From NCBI RefSeq assembly GCF_947500995.1, contig NZ_CANMUA010000004.1, positions 62,001 through 126,000 of the forward strand: a stretch of DNA of 64,000 bases, written 5' to 3'. Below are positions 25,333 through 38,253 of the stretch, piece by piece (positions within the stretch are counted from its first letter, which is position 1; the number at the start of each line of letters is the position of its first letter). The notes beneath the pieces were generated by a model, which searched no databases, was not told the DNA's origin, and saw only the letters and a list, made by a program, of their open reading frames with translations. The position numbers and the translations under genes are program-made. Source of the DNA: an uncultured Serinicoccus sp. GTDB lineage: Bacteria; Actinomycetota; Actinomycetes; Actinomycetales; Dermatophilaceae.

Positions 25333-27123
25333 ATGGACGACAATGCAGCACGCACGGACCAGGCCTCACCGGCCGGTCCTGAGACCTCGTCCGTGGAGCA
25401 GCAGCTGCTGCGCCACGGGGTGAAGCTGGGCCCCGGGGGGGTGGCCCCGAGGGTCTTCTGGCCGGCGTTGGCGCTGGTGGCGCTCGTCGCGGTGTTCTCC
25501 GCGGTCTTCACCGACACCGCCGGCACCCTCTGGAACAGCATCCAGAGCGGGATCGTCAGCAACTTCGGCTGGTTCTACACCCTCGCGATCGCCTGCTTCG
25601 TGGTGTTCGCCCTGTTCCTGGCCTTCAGCCGGTTCGGCGACATCACGCTGGGCCGGGACGGGGAGGAGGCCGAGTTCGGGCTCATGTCGTGGTTCGCCAT
25701 GCTCTTCGCCGCCGGGATGGGCATCGGGCTGGTCTTCTACGGGGTCGCCGAGCCCCTCACGTTCTTCACCTCACCTCCGCCGGGGGTGTCCCCCGACGCC
25801 TCGAACGCCGACCTGGCCGAGCGCGCCATGGCCCAGACCTTCATGCACTGGGGGTTCCACCCCTGGTCGGTCTACGTCATCATCGGTCTGGCCCTGGCCT
25901 ACGCGATCCACCGCAGGGGACGCCCGGTCTCGATCCGCTGGGCGCTCGAGCCCCTGTTCGGGGACCGGGTGAAGGGGACCCTGGGCGACGTCGTGGACGT
26001 CCTGGCGATCGTCGGCACCGTCTTCGGGGTCGCGACCTCGTTGGGCCTCGGCGTCACGCAGGTCGCCACCGGGCTGAGCGAGCTCGGCATCGTCGAGGAG
26101 AGCAACAACACCCTGCTGGTCGTCCTCATCGTCGCGATCACGCTGGTCGCCATCATCTCCGTGGTGAGCGGGGTCGGCAAGGGCATCAGGTACCTGTCCA
26201 ACGCCAACCTCGTGCTGGCCGGGATCTTCCTGCTGGCCGTCCTCCTGCTGGGCCCCACCCTGTTCCTGGCGCGCGACTTCGTGCAGTCCCTGGGTGCCTA
26301 CGCCGCCAGCATCGTCCCGATCACCTTCGAGGGCTTCGCCTTCAGCGGTGAGGAGGGGATCAGCTGGGCCAGCGGGTGGACCATCTTCTACTGGGGCTGG
26401 TGGATCTCCTGGGCACCCTTCGTCGGGGTCTTCATCGCCCGCATCTCCCGCGGCCGGACGGTCCGCGAGTTCGTCGCCGGGGCCCTGCTCGTGCCGACGA
26501 TGGCCAGCTTCGTCTGGTTCACCGTCATGGGCGGTACCGCCATCATGCGGCAGATCGAGGTCGGGGATCTCGTGGGCGAGGACGGCGTCACGGCCGAGGT
26601 GGCGCTCTTCGACACCCTCGCCACGCTGCCCTTCGGCACGGTGCTCTCCGGGATCGCGATCATCCTGGTCGTCATCTTCTTCGTCACCTCCTCCGACTCC
26701 GGCTCGCTCGTCGTGGACATGCTGGCCTCCGGCGGTCACCCGGACCCGCCCACGTGGAGCCGCGTCCTGTGGGCCGGGCTGGAGGGGCTGGTGGCCATCG
26801 GGCTGCTGCTCGCCGGTGGTTCGGCGGGGCTGAGCGCCCTCCAGGCGGGCTCGGTGGCGACCGGCTTCCCGTTCGCCGTCGTCATGGTGCTCATCTCCAT
26901 CTCCCTCTACAAGGCGCTGGCCACGGAGCACCGCAAGATCACCCGGGCGGAGCTGCGGCTGCGTACCCGGGAGCTGACCGGGGAGATCCACGAGAACTTC
27001 GACGACGTCTTCGGTCCCAAGGTCGACGACCGCATCGACTACGCCCTGTCCCGCAACCAGACCATGACCAAGAGGTCCGGGCGGCGCAGGAAGGATGCGC
27101 ACACGGACGCCGACAACGGCTAG
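25333..27123 (+). CDS. BCCT family transporter (betaine/choline/carnitine type)
   Basis: A 596-residue membrane protein with about 12 helices. The family hallmark is the Trp-rich segment GWTIFYWGWWISWAPFVG (about residues 350-367) followed by FIARISRGRTVREF. The glycine-rich stretch MLFAAGMGIGLVFYGVAEP is also typical. These carriers take up glycine betaine, choline or similar solutes, mostly in osmotic stress. A charged C-terminal tail of about 60 residues, as in osmosensing BetP-like members, may sense osmotic state. It sits where coaE is usually found between rpsA and uvrB. ATG preceded by CCGGAGATC. Confidence 0.93.
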   Translation: MDDNAARTDQASPAGPETSSVEQQLLRHGVKLGPGGVAPRVFWPALALVALVAVFSAVFTDTAGTLWNSIQSGIVSNFGWFYTLAIACFVVFALFLAFSRFGDITLGRDGEEAEFGLMSWFAMLFAAGMGIGLVFYGVAEPLTFFTSPPPGVSPDASNADLAERAMAQTFMHWGFHPWSVYVIIGLALAYAIHRRGRPVSIRWALEPLFGDRVKGTLGDVVDVLAIVGTVFGVATSLGLGVTQVATGLSELGIVEESNNTLLVVLIVAITLVAIISVVSGVGKGIRYLSNANLVLAGIFLLAVLLLGPTLFLARDFVQSLGAYAASIVPITFEGFAFSGEEGISWASGWTIFYWGWWISWAPFVGVFIARISRGRTVREFVAGALLVPTMASFVWFTVMGGTAIMRQIEVGDLVGEDGVTAEVALFDTLATLPFGTVLSGIAIILVVIFFVTSSDSGSLVVDMLASGGHPDPPTWSRVLWAGLEGLVAIGLLLAGGSAGLSALQAGSVATGFPFAVVMVLISISLYKALATEHRKITRAELRLRTRELTGEIHENFDDVFGPKVDDRIDYALSRNQTMTKRSGRRRKDAHTDADNG

Positions 27124-27166
27124 GTCCGACCTCGGCGAGGACCCTCCGGGGCCTCGACCTGCACCT

Positions 27167-27196
27167 GGGTGGCCCGGTCGACCGACCGGGCCACCC
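27167..27196 (+). terminator. Hairpin terminator between the BCCT gene and uvrB
   Basis: GGGTGGCCCGGTCG (27167-27180) pairs with CGACCGGGCCACCC (27183-27196), followed by TTGT. It would separate the transporter transcript from uvrB. Confidence 0.75.
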
Positions 27197-27213
27197 TTGT
27201 CGGTGGGGAGGGA

Positions 27214-27219
27214 TACCGT
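27214..27219 (+). promoter_or_regulatory. Putative -10 element for leaderless uvrB transcript
   Basis: TACCGT ends 6 bases before the uvrB ATG. The same TANNNT-N6-start layout is seen at trpC, polA and uvrA. No LexA box was noticed nearby. Confidence 0.45.
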
Positions 27220-27225
27220 AGAGCC

Positions 27226-29337
27226 ATGCGTCCGACCACCGACCTCCAGCGCACGGTCAACCCGTTCCGCGTCGTCTCCGAGTTCAGCCCCAGCGGGGAC
27301 CAGCCCAAGGCGATCGCGGAGCTGGCGGGCAGGGTGCAGGCGGGGGAGGAGGACATCGTCCTGCTGGGCGCCACCGGCACCGGGAAGTCGGCGACGACCG
27401 CGTGGATGATCGAGCAGGTGCAACGCCCGACGCTGGTCATGGCGCCGAACAAGACGCTCGCCGCGCAGCTGGCCAACGAGTTCAAGGAGCTGCTGCCGCA
27501 CAACGCGGTGGAGTACTTCGTCAGCTACTACGACTACTACCAGCCCGAGGCCTACGTCCCGCAGACGGACACCTACATCGAGAAGGACTCCTCCATCAAC
27601 GACGAGGTGGAGCGGCTGCGCCACTCGGCCACCAACTCCCTGCTCACCCGCCGGGACGTCGTCGTCGTCGCGTCGGTGTCCTGCATCTACGGCCTCGGCA
27701 CGCCGCAGGAGTACGTCGACCGCATGGAGCGTCTCCGGGTGGGGGAGACGGTCGAACGCGACGAGCTGCTGCGCCGGTTCGTCACCATGCAGTACACCCG
27801 CAACGACATGGCCTTCTCCCGGGGGACGTTCCGGGTGCGCGGGGACACCGTCGAGATCATCCCCCAGTACGAGGAGCTGGCGGTGCGGATCGAGTTCTTC
27901 GGGGACGAGATCGACCGCCTCTACACCCTCAACCCGCTGACCGGGGAGGTGGTGCGGGAGGAGCAGGAGATGTACGTCTTCCCGGCCTCCCACTACGTCG
28001 CCGGGCCCGAGCGGATGGAGCGGGCGATCGGCAGCATCGAGGCCGAGCTCGCCGCCCAGCTGGAGACCTTCGAGAAGCAGGGCAAGCTGCTGGAGGCGCA
28101 GCGGCTGCGGATGCGGACCACCTACGACATCGAGATGATGCGCCAGGTGGGGTCGTGCTCCGGCATCGAGAACTACTCCCGGCACATCGACGGACGGTCC
28201 TCGGGGTCGGCCCCGAACTGCCTGCTCGACTACTTCCCCGAGGACTTCCTCCTCGTCCTGGACGAGTCCCACGTCACCGTCCCGCAGATCGGTGCGATGT
28301 ACGAGGGCGACATGTCCCGCAAGCGCACCCTGGTCGACCACGGGTTCCGGCTGCCCAGCGCCATGGACAACCGCCCGCTGAAGTGGGAGGAGTTCCTGGA
28401 GCGGATCGGCCAGACCGTCTACCTGTCGGCCACCCCAGGCGACTACGAGATGGCCAAGAGCGAGGGCTACGTCGAGCAGATCATCCGCCCGACCGGGCTC
28501 GTCGACCCGCAGGTCGTCCTCAAGCCCACCAAGGGCCAGATCGACGACCTGCTGCACGAGGTCGGGGAGCGCACGGCACGGGACGAGCGGGTGCTGGTCA
28601 CCACCCTGACCAAGAAGATGGCCGAGGACCTCACCGACTACCTGCTCGACAAGGGTGTCCGGGTGCGCTACCTGCACTCCGAGGTGGACACCCTGCGCCG
28701 GGTCGAGCTGCTGCGCGAGCTGCGGCTCGGCGAGTACGACGTGCTGGTGGGCATCAACCTGCTCCGGGAGGGACTCGACCTGCCCGAGGTGTCCCTGGTG
28801 AGCATCCTGGACGCCGACAAGGAGGGCTTCCTGCGCTCCGCCCGGTCGCTCATCCAGACGATCGGCCGCGCGGCCCGCAACGTCTCCGGCCAGGTGCACA
28901 TGTATGCCGACACCATCACCCCCTCGATGGAGCAGGCCATCGAGGAGACCAACCGGCGCCGGGACAAGCAGCTCGCCTACAACGCCGCGCAGGGCATCGA
29001 CCCGACCCCGCTGCGCAAGCGGATCGCCGACATCACCGACATGCTCGAGCGCGAGGACGCCGACACCGAGACGCTCATGGGCAGCGGGCGCAGCCAGTCC
29101 CGCGGCAAGAGCGGCGGTCGGGGACGGGCGGCCGCGTCCGTCGTCGGCACCGGCGCGGTGGAGCGCCGGGCCGGGGAGCAGCTGCCGGCGACCGAGCTGG
29201 CCGACCTCATCCACGAGCTCACCGAGCAGATGCACCAGGCCGCTACCGATCTGCACTTCGAGCTGGCGGCCCGGCTGCGGGACGAGATCGGCGACCTCAA
29301 GAAGGAGCTGCGTCAGATGCGCGAGGCCACCGGCTGA
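27226..29337 (+). CDS. uvrB: Excinuclease ABC subunit B
   Basis: A 703-residue DNA damage-verification helicase. Walker A is GATGTGKS (48-55) and the DNA-gripping beta hairpin includes [20 protein letters not shown]. The DExx-type motif is [17 protein letters not shown], and motif VI is [13 protein letters not shown]. The C-terminal UVR domain ([22 protein letters not shown]) binds UvrC. A 70-residue Gly/Arg-rich linker ([14 protein letters not shown]) precedes it. The ATG ([14 protein letters not shown]) lacks a ribosome binding site and lies 6 bases after a -10-like hexamer. uvrA and uvrC are also in this window. Confidence 0.97.
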   Translation: MRPTTDLQRTVNPFRVVSEFSPSGDQPKAIAELAGRVQAGEEDIVLLGATGTGKSATTAWMIEQVQRPTLVMAPNKTLAAQLANEFKELLPHNAVEYFVSYYDYYQPEAYVPQTDTYIEKDSSINDEVERLRHSATNSLLTRRDVVVVASVSCIYGLGTPQEYVDRMERLRVGETVERDELLRRFVTMQYTRNDMAFSRGTFRVRGDTVEIIPQYEELAVRIEFFGDEIDRLYTLNPLTGEVVREEQEMYVFPASHYVAGPERMERAIGSIEAELAAQLETFEKQGKLLEAQRLRMRTTYDIEMMRQVGSCSGIENYSRHIDGRSSGSAPNCLLDYFPEDFLLVLDESHVTVPQIGAMYEGDMSRKRTLVDHGFRLPSAMDNRPLKWEEFLERIGQTVYLSATPGDYEMAKSEGYVEQIIRPTGLVDPQVVLKPTKGQIDDLLHEVGERTARDERVLVTTLTKKMAEDLTDYLLDKGVRVRYLHSEVDTLRRVELLRELRLGEYDVLVGINLLREGLDLPEVSLVSILDADKEGFLRSARSLIQTIGRAARNVSGQVHMYADTITPSMEQAIEETNRRRDKQLAYNAAQGIDPTPLRKRIADITDMLEREDADTETLMGSGRSQSRGKSGGRGRAAASVVGTGAVERRAGEQLPATELADLIHELTEQMHQAATDLHFELAARLRDEIGDLKKELRQMREATG

Positions 29338-29422
29338 CGTGCGATCATCACCCCGTCCCTGGACTCCCGGGCAGCCCGTCGAGCTGCCACCCGTCCGCTC
29401 CCTCTGAGAAGGTCGTAAACCC

Positions 29423-30469
29423 ATGAACGTGCCCGCCTGGGTGTGGCTGACCACGTTGCTCGTCATCGGGGTCGTCTTCGCCTTCGACCTCCTGGTCCTG
29501 GGAAGGCGCCCCCACGAGCCCTCGCGCCGGGAGGTCGGCGTCGCCCTGTCGATCTACGTCGGCCTGGCCGTGCTCTTCGGCCTGGGGGTCCTCGTGGTGT
29601 CGGGGGGTCAGCTCGCGGCGGAGTTCTACGCAGGGTGGCTGATGGAGTACTCGTTGTCCATCGACAACCTGTTCATCTTCCTCATCATCATGGCCAAGTT
29701 CGGTGTCCCGCGGAAGTACCAGCAGTTCGCCCTCATGGTCGGGATCGTCATGGCACTCGCCATGCGGGCGGTCTTCATCCTCGTCGGCGCCGCTGCCATC
29801 GAACGCTGGTCCTGGGTGTTCTACGTCTTCGGTGCGTTCCTCATCTACACCGCGTTCCGGCTCGCCACGGAGAACCTCGGCCACGACGAGCAGGAGGACG
29901 ACTTCCAGGAGAACGCCCTGCTGCGCTGGGTGGAGAGGCGCTTCCCGGTCACCCAGTCCTGGGACGGCGGGACCAGGCTGCGGGTGGTCGAGAGCGGCAA
30001 GCGGGTCCTCACGCCCATGGCCGTCGTCGTCCTCGCCCTGGGGACCACCGACCTCCTCTTCGCCCTGGACTCCATCCCGGCGATCTTCGGGCTGACCCAG
30101 GAGCCGTACCTCGTGCTCATGGCCAACGTCTTCGCCCTGATGGGTCTGCGTCAGCTCTACTTCCTGCTCGGGGACCTGCTCACGCGGCTGGTCTACCTCG
30201 GCCTGGGGCTGTCGGTGCTGCTGGCGTTCATCGGGGTGAAGCTCATCCTGCACGCGATGCACGAGAACGAGCTGCCGTTCCTCAACGGCGGTGAGCACTT
30301 CGGGGTGCCGGAGGTGCCGATCTGGCTCTCGCTCACCGCCATCGTCGTCATCCTCGGCGTCACCGCCCTGGCCAGCCTGACGAAGTCACGTCGGGACGCC
30401 GCCCGGGGTGCCACCGAGCCCGAGGACCAGCCTCAGGTGAGCTCGCCGGAGGCCCGCGACGACCGGTGA
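29423..30469 (+). CDS. TerC family integral membrane protein
   Basis: A 348-residue protein with about nine hydrophobic helices. Conserved acidic motifs are EYSLSIDNLFIFLIIM (about residues 74-89) and TTDLLFALDSIPAIFGL (about 208-224), the paired Asp-containing helices of the TerC family. Members are linked to tellurite resistance and to manganese export that loads secreted enzymes. No manganese riboswitch is recognised in the 85-base leader. The last 37 bases overlap the convergent EamA gene. Ion specificity is not shown. Confidence 0.88.
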   Translation: MNVPAWVWLTTLLVIGVVFAFDLLVLGRRPHEPSRREVGVALSIYVGLAVLFGLGVLVVSGGQLAAEFYAGWLMEYSLSIDNLFIFLIIMAKFGVPRKYQQFALMVGIVMALAMRAVFILVGAAAIERWSWVFYVFGAFLIYTAFRLATENLGHDEQEDDFQENALLRWVERRFPVTQSWDGGTRLRVVESGKRVLTPMAVVVLALGTTDLLFALDSIPAIFGLTQEPYLVLMANVFALMGLRQLYFLLGDLLTRLVYLGLGLSVLLAFIGVKLILHAMHENELPFLNGGEHFGVPEVPIWLSLTAIVVILGVTALASLTKSRRDAARGATEPEDQPQVSSPEARDDR

Positions 30470-31329
30470 CCCCGGACCGGCCGACCGAGCACGAAGACGC
30501 TCGCCGCCACCACGAGGACCATGCCGACCAGCTGGGACGGGGACAGCACCTGGCCGAGCACGAGCAGACCCGCCAGGGCGGCTGCGGCCGGCTCCAGGCT
30601 GAGCAGGACGCCGAAGGTGCCCGAGCGCAGTCGGCGCAGCGCCAGCAGCTCCAGGCTGTAGGGCACGGCGGAGGAGAGCAGGGCGATCCCGAGCCCGCGG
30701 AGGAGGACGTCTGCGGACCACAGCTGCGTCCCTGCCGTGAACAGGCCGACGGGCAGCATGACCACCGCGCCGAGCGCCATGCAGATGGCGATCCCGTCGA
30801 GCCCCTCGAACCGCGCGCCGGTGCGACGGCTCAGGACGATGTAGGCGGCCCAGCAGGCGCCGGCCGACGCGGCCAGCAGGATGCCCACGACGTCCAGCTC
30901 GGCCCAGGGGGTGGTCAGGGCCCCTGAGATGAGGGTCACGCCGACGAGGGCCGCCACCACGGCTGCGCCGTCGCGCGCCCGGCGCGAGAGCACGGCCGCC
31001 AGAGCCAGCGGCCCCAGGAACTCGATGGTCACCGCCACCCCGATCGGGAGCCTGGCCAGCGAGCCGTAGAACGCGAGGTTCATGGTGGTGAGCGCCACGG
31101 CGAAGAGCCCGACGACCGACCAGTCGGCGGCGCTGCGTCCGCGGACCCGGGGCCGCACGAACAGCCACAGGATGGCGGTCGCCAGGACGAGGCGCAGCGC
31201 CACCGAGCCGACGACCCCCACGACCGGCAGCAGCGTGGCGGCCAGCGCGCCGCCGAACTGGACGGAGACGACCGCGAGGAGGACGAGGGCGACCGGGTGC
31301 CCGGCCAGAGGACGACCGGGGAGGGTCAC
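30433..31329 (-). CDS. EamA/DMT family exporter (RhtA-like)
   Basis: A 298-residue membrane protein with ten predicted helices in two EamA repeats. SVQFGGALAATLLPVVG at the N-terminus and VEFLGPLALA-like segments (here TIEFLGPLALAAVLSRR) resemble RhtA-type amino acid exporters. The second repeat has SLEPAAAALAGLLVLGQ, the usual EamA motif. The GTG start overlaps the MBL gene stop by 4 bases. The 3' end overlaps terC on the other strand by 37 bases with no terminator between them. The substrate is unknown; threonine or homoserine export is only a family guess. Confidence 0.85.
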   Translation of the reverse strand: MTLPGRPLAGHPVALVLLAVVSVQFGGALAATLLPVVGVVGSVALRLVLATAILWLFVRPRVRGRSAADWSVVGLFAVALTTMNLAFYGSLARLPIGVAVTIEFLGPLALAAVLSRRARDGAAVVAALVGVTLISGALTTPWAELDVVGILLAASAGACWAAYIVLSRRTGARFEGLDGIAICMALGAVVMLPVGLFTAGTQLWSADVLLRGLGIALLSSAVPYSLELLALRRLRSGTFGVLLSLEPAAAALAGLLVLGQVLSPSQLVGMVLVVAASVFVLGRPVRGHRSSRASGELT

Positions 31330-32012
31330 CACCCGCGTTCGCGCCACTGCGGCAACGAGCCGCGCTCGGCGCCCAGCGTCGTGTTGTCCCCGTGGCCCGG
31401 CAGGACGAGGGCGTCGTCGTCGAAGACCGCGAAGATGCGGGCCTCGAGGTCGTCCATGAGGACGGCGAAGTCGTGCGTCGAGGTGGTCCTGCCCGGCCCT
31501 CCGGGGAAGAGGCTGTCCCCGGTGAAGAGCAGGGTCGTGGTGCGGTCCGCCGCGGTGCTCAGCGCGAGCGCCACCGAGCCGGGGGTGTGCCCGCGCAGGT
31601 GCACGACGTCCAGGACCAGGTGGCCGACGCGCAGGGTGTCCCCGTCCCGGAGACGGTGGTCGACCGGCACCGGCAGGTCGTCGGCGTCGACCGCTCCGGC
31701 CAGGGTCGCCGCTCCGGTGCGCCGGACGACCTCCTGGAGCGCCCGGTGGTGGTCCCAGTGCCGGTGCGTGGTCAGGACCTGCCCCAGCTCGTGGCCCTCT
31801 CGTCTGCCGTCCTCCTCGAGCAGGCGCCCGATCCGGTCGGCGTCGTCGGCGGCATCCACCAGCAGACGCTCGCCGGTGGCGGTGCAGGTGATGAGGTAGA
31901 CGTTGTTGTCCATCTCGCTCACGCTGCACTTGCGCACCACGACCGAGCCGAGGTCGTAGATCCAGCTCGCGCCGCCGGGGGTGACGTGTCCGTGCAGGTC
32001 TTCGGGCTTCAC
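31326..32012 (-). CDS. MBL-fold metallohydrolase (glyoxalase II-like)
   Basis: A 228-residue hydrolase. The metal motif HxHxDH appears as THRHWDHH, and further ligands lie in RGHTPGSVAL, LLFTGDSLF and LVLPGHGDNTTLG. The N-terminal SEMDNNVYLI places the sheet that leads to the site. The order of motifs is that of glyoxalase II-like hydroxyacylglutathione or mycothiol-thioester hydrolases. It ends with LPQWRERGW, common in its actinobacterial group. It is coupled to the EamA exporter by a GTGA overlap. The real substrate is unknown. Confidence 0.87.
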   Translation of the reverse strand: MKPEDLHGHVTPGGASWIYDLGSVVVRKCSVSEMDNNVYLITCTATGERLLVDAADDADRIGRLLEEDGRREGHELGQVLTTHRHWDHHRALQEVVRRTGAATLAGAVDADDLPVPVDHRLRDGDTLRVGHLVLDVVHLRGHTPGSVALALSTAADRTTTLLFTGDSLFPGGPGRTTSTHDFAVLMDDLEARIFAVFDDDALVLPGHGDNTTLGAERGSLPQWRERGW

Positions 32013-32035
32013 GCGGCGAGTCTAGGCGGGACGGC

Positions 32036-33488
32036 TCACACGGCCATCGGCCGGTCCGTGGCCTTGATCGGGGACGGCAGCGTGGTGGTCCCGGAGAGGT
32101 AGCGGTCGACCGTGGCCGCACAGGCGCGGCCCTCGGCGATGGCCCACACGATGAGCGACTGCCCACGACCGCAGTCACCGGCCGCGAAGACCCCCGGCAG
32201 CGGGGTCGCGAAGGCGTCGTCACGCTCGTAGGTGTTGCGCGCGGACCGGGGCAGCACCTCCTCGGGTGCCGCCTGGTCGTCCGGGCCGACGAAGCCCATC
32301 GCGAGCAGCACGAGCTCGGCCGGGATCTCCCGCTCGCTGCCCTCGGTCGGCACGAACCGCCCGTCGGCGAACGCGCCGTCGACCATGACCAGACCGCGCA
32401 CCCGGCCCTCGTCGTCACCGAGGACCTCGACGGTGGACGCGCCGTACGTGCGGTCGCCGCCCTCCTCGTGCGCCTCGCTCACCTTGTAGAGCATGGGGTA
32501 GGTGGGCCAGGGCTGGTTCTCGGGCCGCTCCTGCGGGGGTGTCGGCATGATCTCCAGCTGCAGGACCGACGCCGCCCCGTGCCGGTGCGCGGTCCCGAGG
32601 CAGTCGGCGCCGGTGTCGCCCCCACCGATGATGACGACGTGCTTGCCGCTGGCGTCGATCCCGCGCGGGCCGCCCAGCGCCTCCTTGTTGGCGGGCACGA
32701 GGAAGTCCATGGCCGGGTGGACGCCGTCCAGCTCGGCTCCCGGCACCTGCAGCATCCGGGGCACCGTCGACCCGGTCGCGAGGACCACGGCGTCGAAGCG
32801 CTCACGGAGCTGGTCCAGCGACTCGTCGTCCGGCCCCTCGCCACCGATCGTGACGCCGGTGACGAACCGGATGCCCTCGGCGCGCAGCTGGACGAGGCGA
32901 CGGTCCAGGACGGACTTCTCCATCTTGAACTCCGGTATGCCGTAGCGCAGCAGTCCGCCGACCGCGTCGGAGCGCTCGTAGACGACGACCGTGTGCCCGG
33001 CCCGACCGAGCTGCTGCGCGGCCGCCAGCCCGGCCGGACCGGACCCGACGACGGCGACGGTCTTGCCGCTGAGCCACTCCGGCTCCTGGGGCGTGACGCG
33101 GCCGTTGGAGAACGCCCGGTCGATGATCGAGACCTCGATCTGCTTGATGGTCACCGGCGGTTGGTTGATGCCCAGCACGCAGGCGGTCTCGCACGGTGCG
33201 GGGCACAGCCGGCCGGTGAACTCCGGGAAGTTGTTGGTGGCGTGCAGGCGCTCGATGGCCTCGGCGAAGTTGGCCCGGCGGGTCTGGTCGTTCCACTCCG
33301 GGATGAGGTTGCCGAGCGGGCACCCCGTGTGGCAGAAGGGGATGCCGCAGTCCATGCACCGGCTGGCCTGCCGTTGCAGGACGGAGGTCTCCTGCTCGCC
33401 GTGCACCTCCTCCCAGTCCATGATCCGCACGGGGACCGGGCGCGAGGGCCGGTTCTCCCGCTCTCGGTGGGTCAGGAAGCCTTTGGGG

Positions 33489-33496
<8 letters not shown>
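32036..33496 (-). CDS. gltD: Glutamate synthase (NADPH) small subunit
   Basis: A 486-residue electron-entry subunit of glutamate synthase. Cysteine motifs for two [4Fe-4S] clusters are [20 protein letters not shown] and [12 protein letters not shown] in the N-terminal third. The FAD site is [13 protein letters not shown] and the NADPH site is [13 protein letters not shown]. The final FAD motif is [19 protein letters not shown]. It feeds NADPH electrons to GltB, which makes two glutamates from glutamine and 2-oxoglutarate. The start overlaps the gltB stop by 8 bases. One GGTATGCC word (32934-32941) uses the rare Ile codon ATA. Confidence 0.96.
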
Positions 33497-38075
<4,579 letters not shown>

Positions 38076-38176
38076 GGGATCACCGGATTTCAGGACGGGG
38101 CGCAGCCACGGGAGTGGCGGGCCAGGAGAACACGAGCGGGGCGTCGACGACCCGGCGATGGTTTCATGCAGGGTTC

Positions 38177-38195
38177 AGCATACCTATGCAATTGC
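38177..38195 (-). promoter_or_regulatory. Putative gltB promoter -10 with overlapping palindromes
   Basis: On the minus strand TATGCT (38182-38177) is a good -10 for gltB, about 100 bases from the ATG. It is overlapped by the 12-base palindrome GCATACCTATGC (38178-38189) and followed by GCAATTGC (38188-38195). This is an AT-rich island in a GC-rich region. A repressor or activator site is likely; the protein is unknown. Confidence 0.45.
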
Positions 38196-38241
38196 CCTGG
38201 GGGAAAAGCCGTCGAGGGAGAGGTGTGTCGGTAGCGGGACC

Positions 38242-38247
38242 TACAGT
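38242..38247 (+). promoter_or_regulatory. Putative -10 element for leaderless uvrA transcript
   Basis: TACAGT ends 6 bases before the GTG chosen as uvrA start. No clear -35 or ribosome binding site is visible. Confidence 0.45.
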
Positions 38248-38253
38248 GGTGGG

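Noticed and set aside
29338-29422. Manganese riboswitch before terC
   Set aside because: The 85-base gap is short and shows none of the paired loops expected of the yybP-ykoY fold.
25771-29466. 1231-codon open frame on the minus strand opposite the BCCT and uvrB genes
   Set aside because: Its protein is a low-complexity mix of Gly, Arg, His and Asp with no domain. It is a shadow frame caused by high GC in the third codon position of the real plus-strand genes.
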